Shown: piece after piece, positions 63,360 to 64,000 of the stretch
How positions within the stretch are numbered: the stretch's first letter is position 1
How the letters are laid out: every line of letters starts with the position of its first letter
Assembly (NCBI RefSeq): GCF_011065935.2
Contig: NZ_JAAMNH020000001.1
Coordinates: 393,001 to 457,000 of the forward strand
Direction: 5' to 3'
Source: Clostridium estertheticum
GTDB taxonomy: Bacteria > Bacillota > Clostridia > Clostridiales > Clostridiaceae
Length of the DNA: 64,000 bases
Made by a program: the position numbers and the translations under genes
The notes under the pieces: model-generated
Told to the model about the DNA's origin: nothing
Databases searched by the model: none
Seen by the model: only the letters and a program-made list of their open reading frames with translations

Positions 63360-64000
63360 ATGAATAAGGTTGTATCTTTAGAACAAATTAGGCCTTTATT
63401 TAGAGATGGAATGTCAATAATGATTGGTGGTTTTTTAGCCTGTGGAACACCCCATAAGATGATTAATCTATTAATGGAATCGAATGTTAAAAATTTAACT
63501 ATAATAGCCAATGATACCAGTTTCGTAGACAAAGGTATAGGGAAACTTATAGTTAATGGTCAAGTTAAGAGGGTCGTAGCTTCTCATATAGGGACAAATG
63601 CCGAAACAGGTAGGCTTATGACAGAAGGAAAAATGGAAGTAGATCTTGTGCCACAGGGAACACTAATTGAAAGAATAAGAGCAGGTGGAGCTGGGCTTGG
63701 TGGAATACTTACACCTACAGGGGTTGGAACTATGGTGGAAGAAGGAAAACAAAAGCTAACAATAGAGGGAAAAGAATATTTATTAGAACTTCCAATTAAA
63801 GCAGATTTAGCACTTGTTTATGCAAGTGTAGTGGATGAAATTGGAAATGCAGTTTATTATGGAACAACAAGAAACTTTAATCCCATTATAGCTACAGCAG
63901 CAGAAATTGTAATAGTTGAAGCTGAAACTATTGTTAAAGTTGGAGAGCTTGATCCAAATAATATTGTTACTCCAAGTGTATTGATTGATTATATTATAGG
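63360..64000 (+). CDS. atoD: CoA-transferase subunit A, AtoD type (cut by window edge)
   Basis: The frame is open from ATG 63360 (behind AAGGAGG) to the window edge, giving 213 visible residues of a subunit normally about 217 long. Family I CoA transferase motifs are present: GGFLACGTPHKMINLLM, GTNAETGRLM, the glycine loop AGGAGLGGILTPTGVGT, and DLALVYASVVDEIGNAVYYG. In lysine fermentation this enzyme moves CoA from butyryl-CoA to the acetoacetate made by Kce. The partner subunit (AtoA) should follow outside the window. Confidence 0.93.
   Translation, partial: MNKVVSLEQIRPLFRDGMSIMIGGFLACGTPHKMINLLMESNVKNLTIIANDTSFVDKGIGKLIVNGQVKRVVASHIGTNAETGRLMTEGKMEVDLVPQGTLIERIRAGGAGLGGILTPTGVGTMVEEGKQKLTIEGKEYLLELPIKADLALVYASVVDEIGNAVYYGTTRNFNPIIATAAEIVIVEAETIVKVGELDPNNIVTPSVLIDYII

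Noticed and set aside
1..64000. CRISPR arrays, insertion sequences, prophage or integrase genes
   Set aside because: No regularly spaced direct repeats, transposase, integrase or phage structural genes were seen; the RusA-like gene stands alone.

Overview
The window is low-GC, gene-dense DNA from a Firmicute, almost certainly a Clostridium-type anaerobe that ferments amino acids. The evidence is a complete Stickland D-proline reductase locus with an in-frame selenocysteine UGA, lysine-fermentation genes at the right edge, AAGGAGG-type ribosome binding sites, many U-tract hairpin terminators, and T-box, FMN and lysine riboswitch leaders. The species cannot be named from sequence alone. No rRNA, CRISPR array, insertion sequence or prophage was seen.

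Region 1 (1-8.9 kb) is the prd locus: the 3' end of a sigma-54 activator (probably prdR), three inverted-repeat activator sites, a sigma-54 -24/-12 promoter, then prdC, prdA, a small conserved gene, prdB (Sec plus SECIS hairpin), prdD, prdE, prdF (proline racemase) and a TauE/SafE-type permease. Together these racemise L-proline and reduce D-proline to 5-aminovalerate.

Region 2 (8.9-16.1 kb) is housekeeping: an M28 peptidase, Tex, an FMN riboswitch with ribU, the rimI-tsaB-tsaE cluster, and a CBS-ACT protein. Region 3 (16.1-26.1 kb) has two tandem tRNA-Trp genes, an FAD oxidoreductase, a T-box-controlled cysK-cysE-queG-plsC run, kbl-tdh for threonine breakdown, nth and malic enzyme. Region 4 (26.1-41 kb) holds a thioredoxin-like protein, a hemolysin III-type protein, a DUF1836 regulator, pepT, an HtrA protease with an 18-bp tandem repeat, class III FBPase, a SulP transporter opposite a fused double-MarR regulator, a LemA/TPM pair and a ROK glucokinase.

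Region 5 (41-55 kb) has a glucan phosphorylase under a probable LacI-type operator, a MATE pump, ilvE, a RusA nuclease with a zinc-ribbon tail, tsaD, an AI-2E-type permease, and a TetR/MMPL/heptad-repeat export module with two matching operators. Region 6 (55-61.6 kb) has urocanate hydratase, several poorly known genes and a double GNAT protein. Region 7 (61.6-64 kb) is the start of a lysine-fermentation operon (kal, kce, atoD cut by the window edge).

The most interesting feature is a lysine riboswitch in front of this catabolic operon. Its expression platform can be folded into three mutually exclusive helices that predict a lysine-ON switch, the opposite of the usual lysine-OFF logic. Two small dispersed repeat families and several short genes that standard ORF length cut-offs miss are also described.
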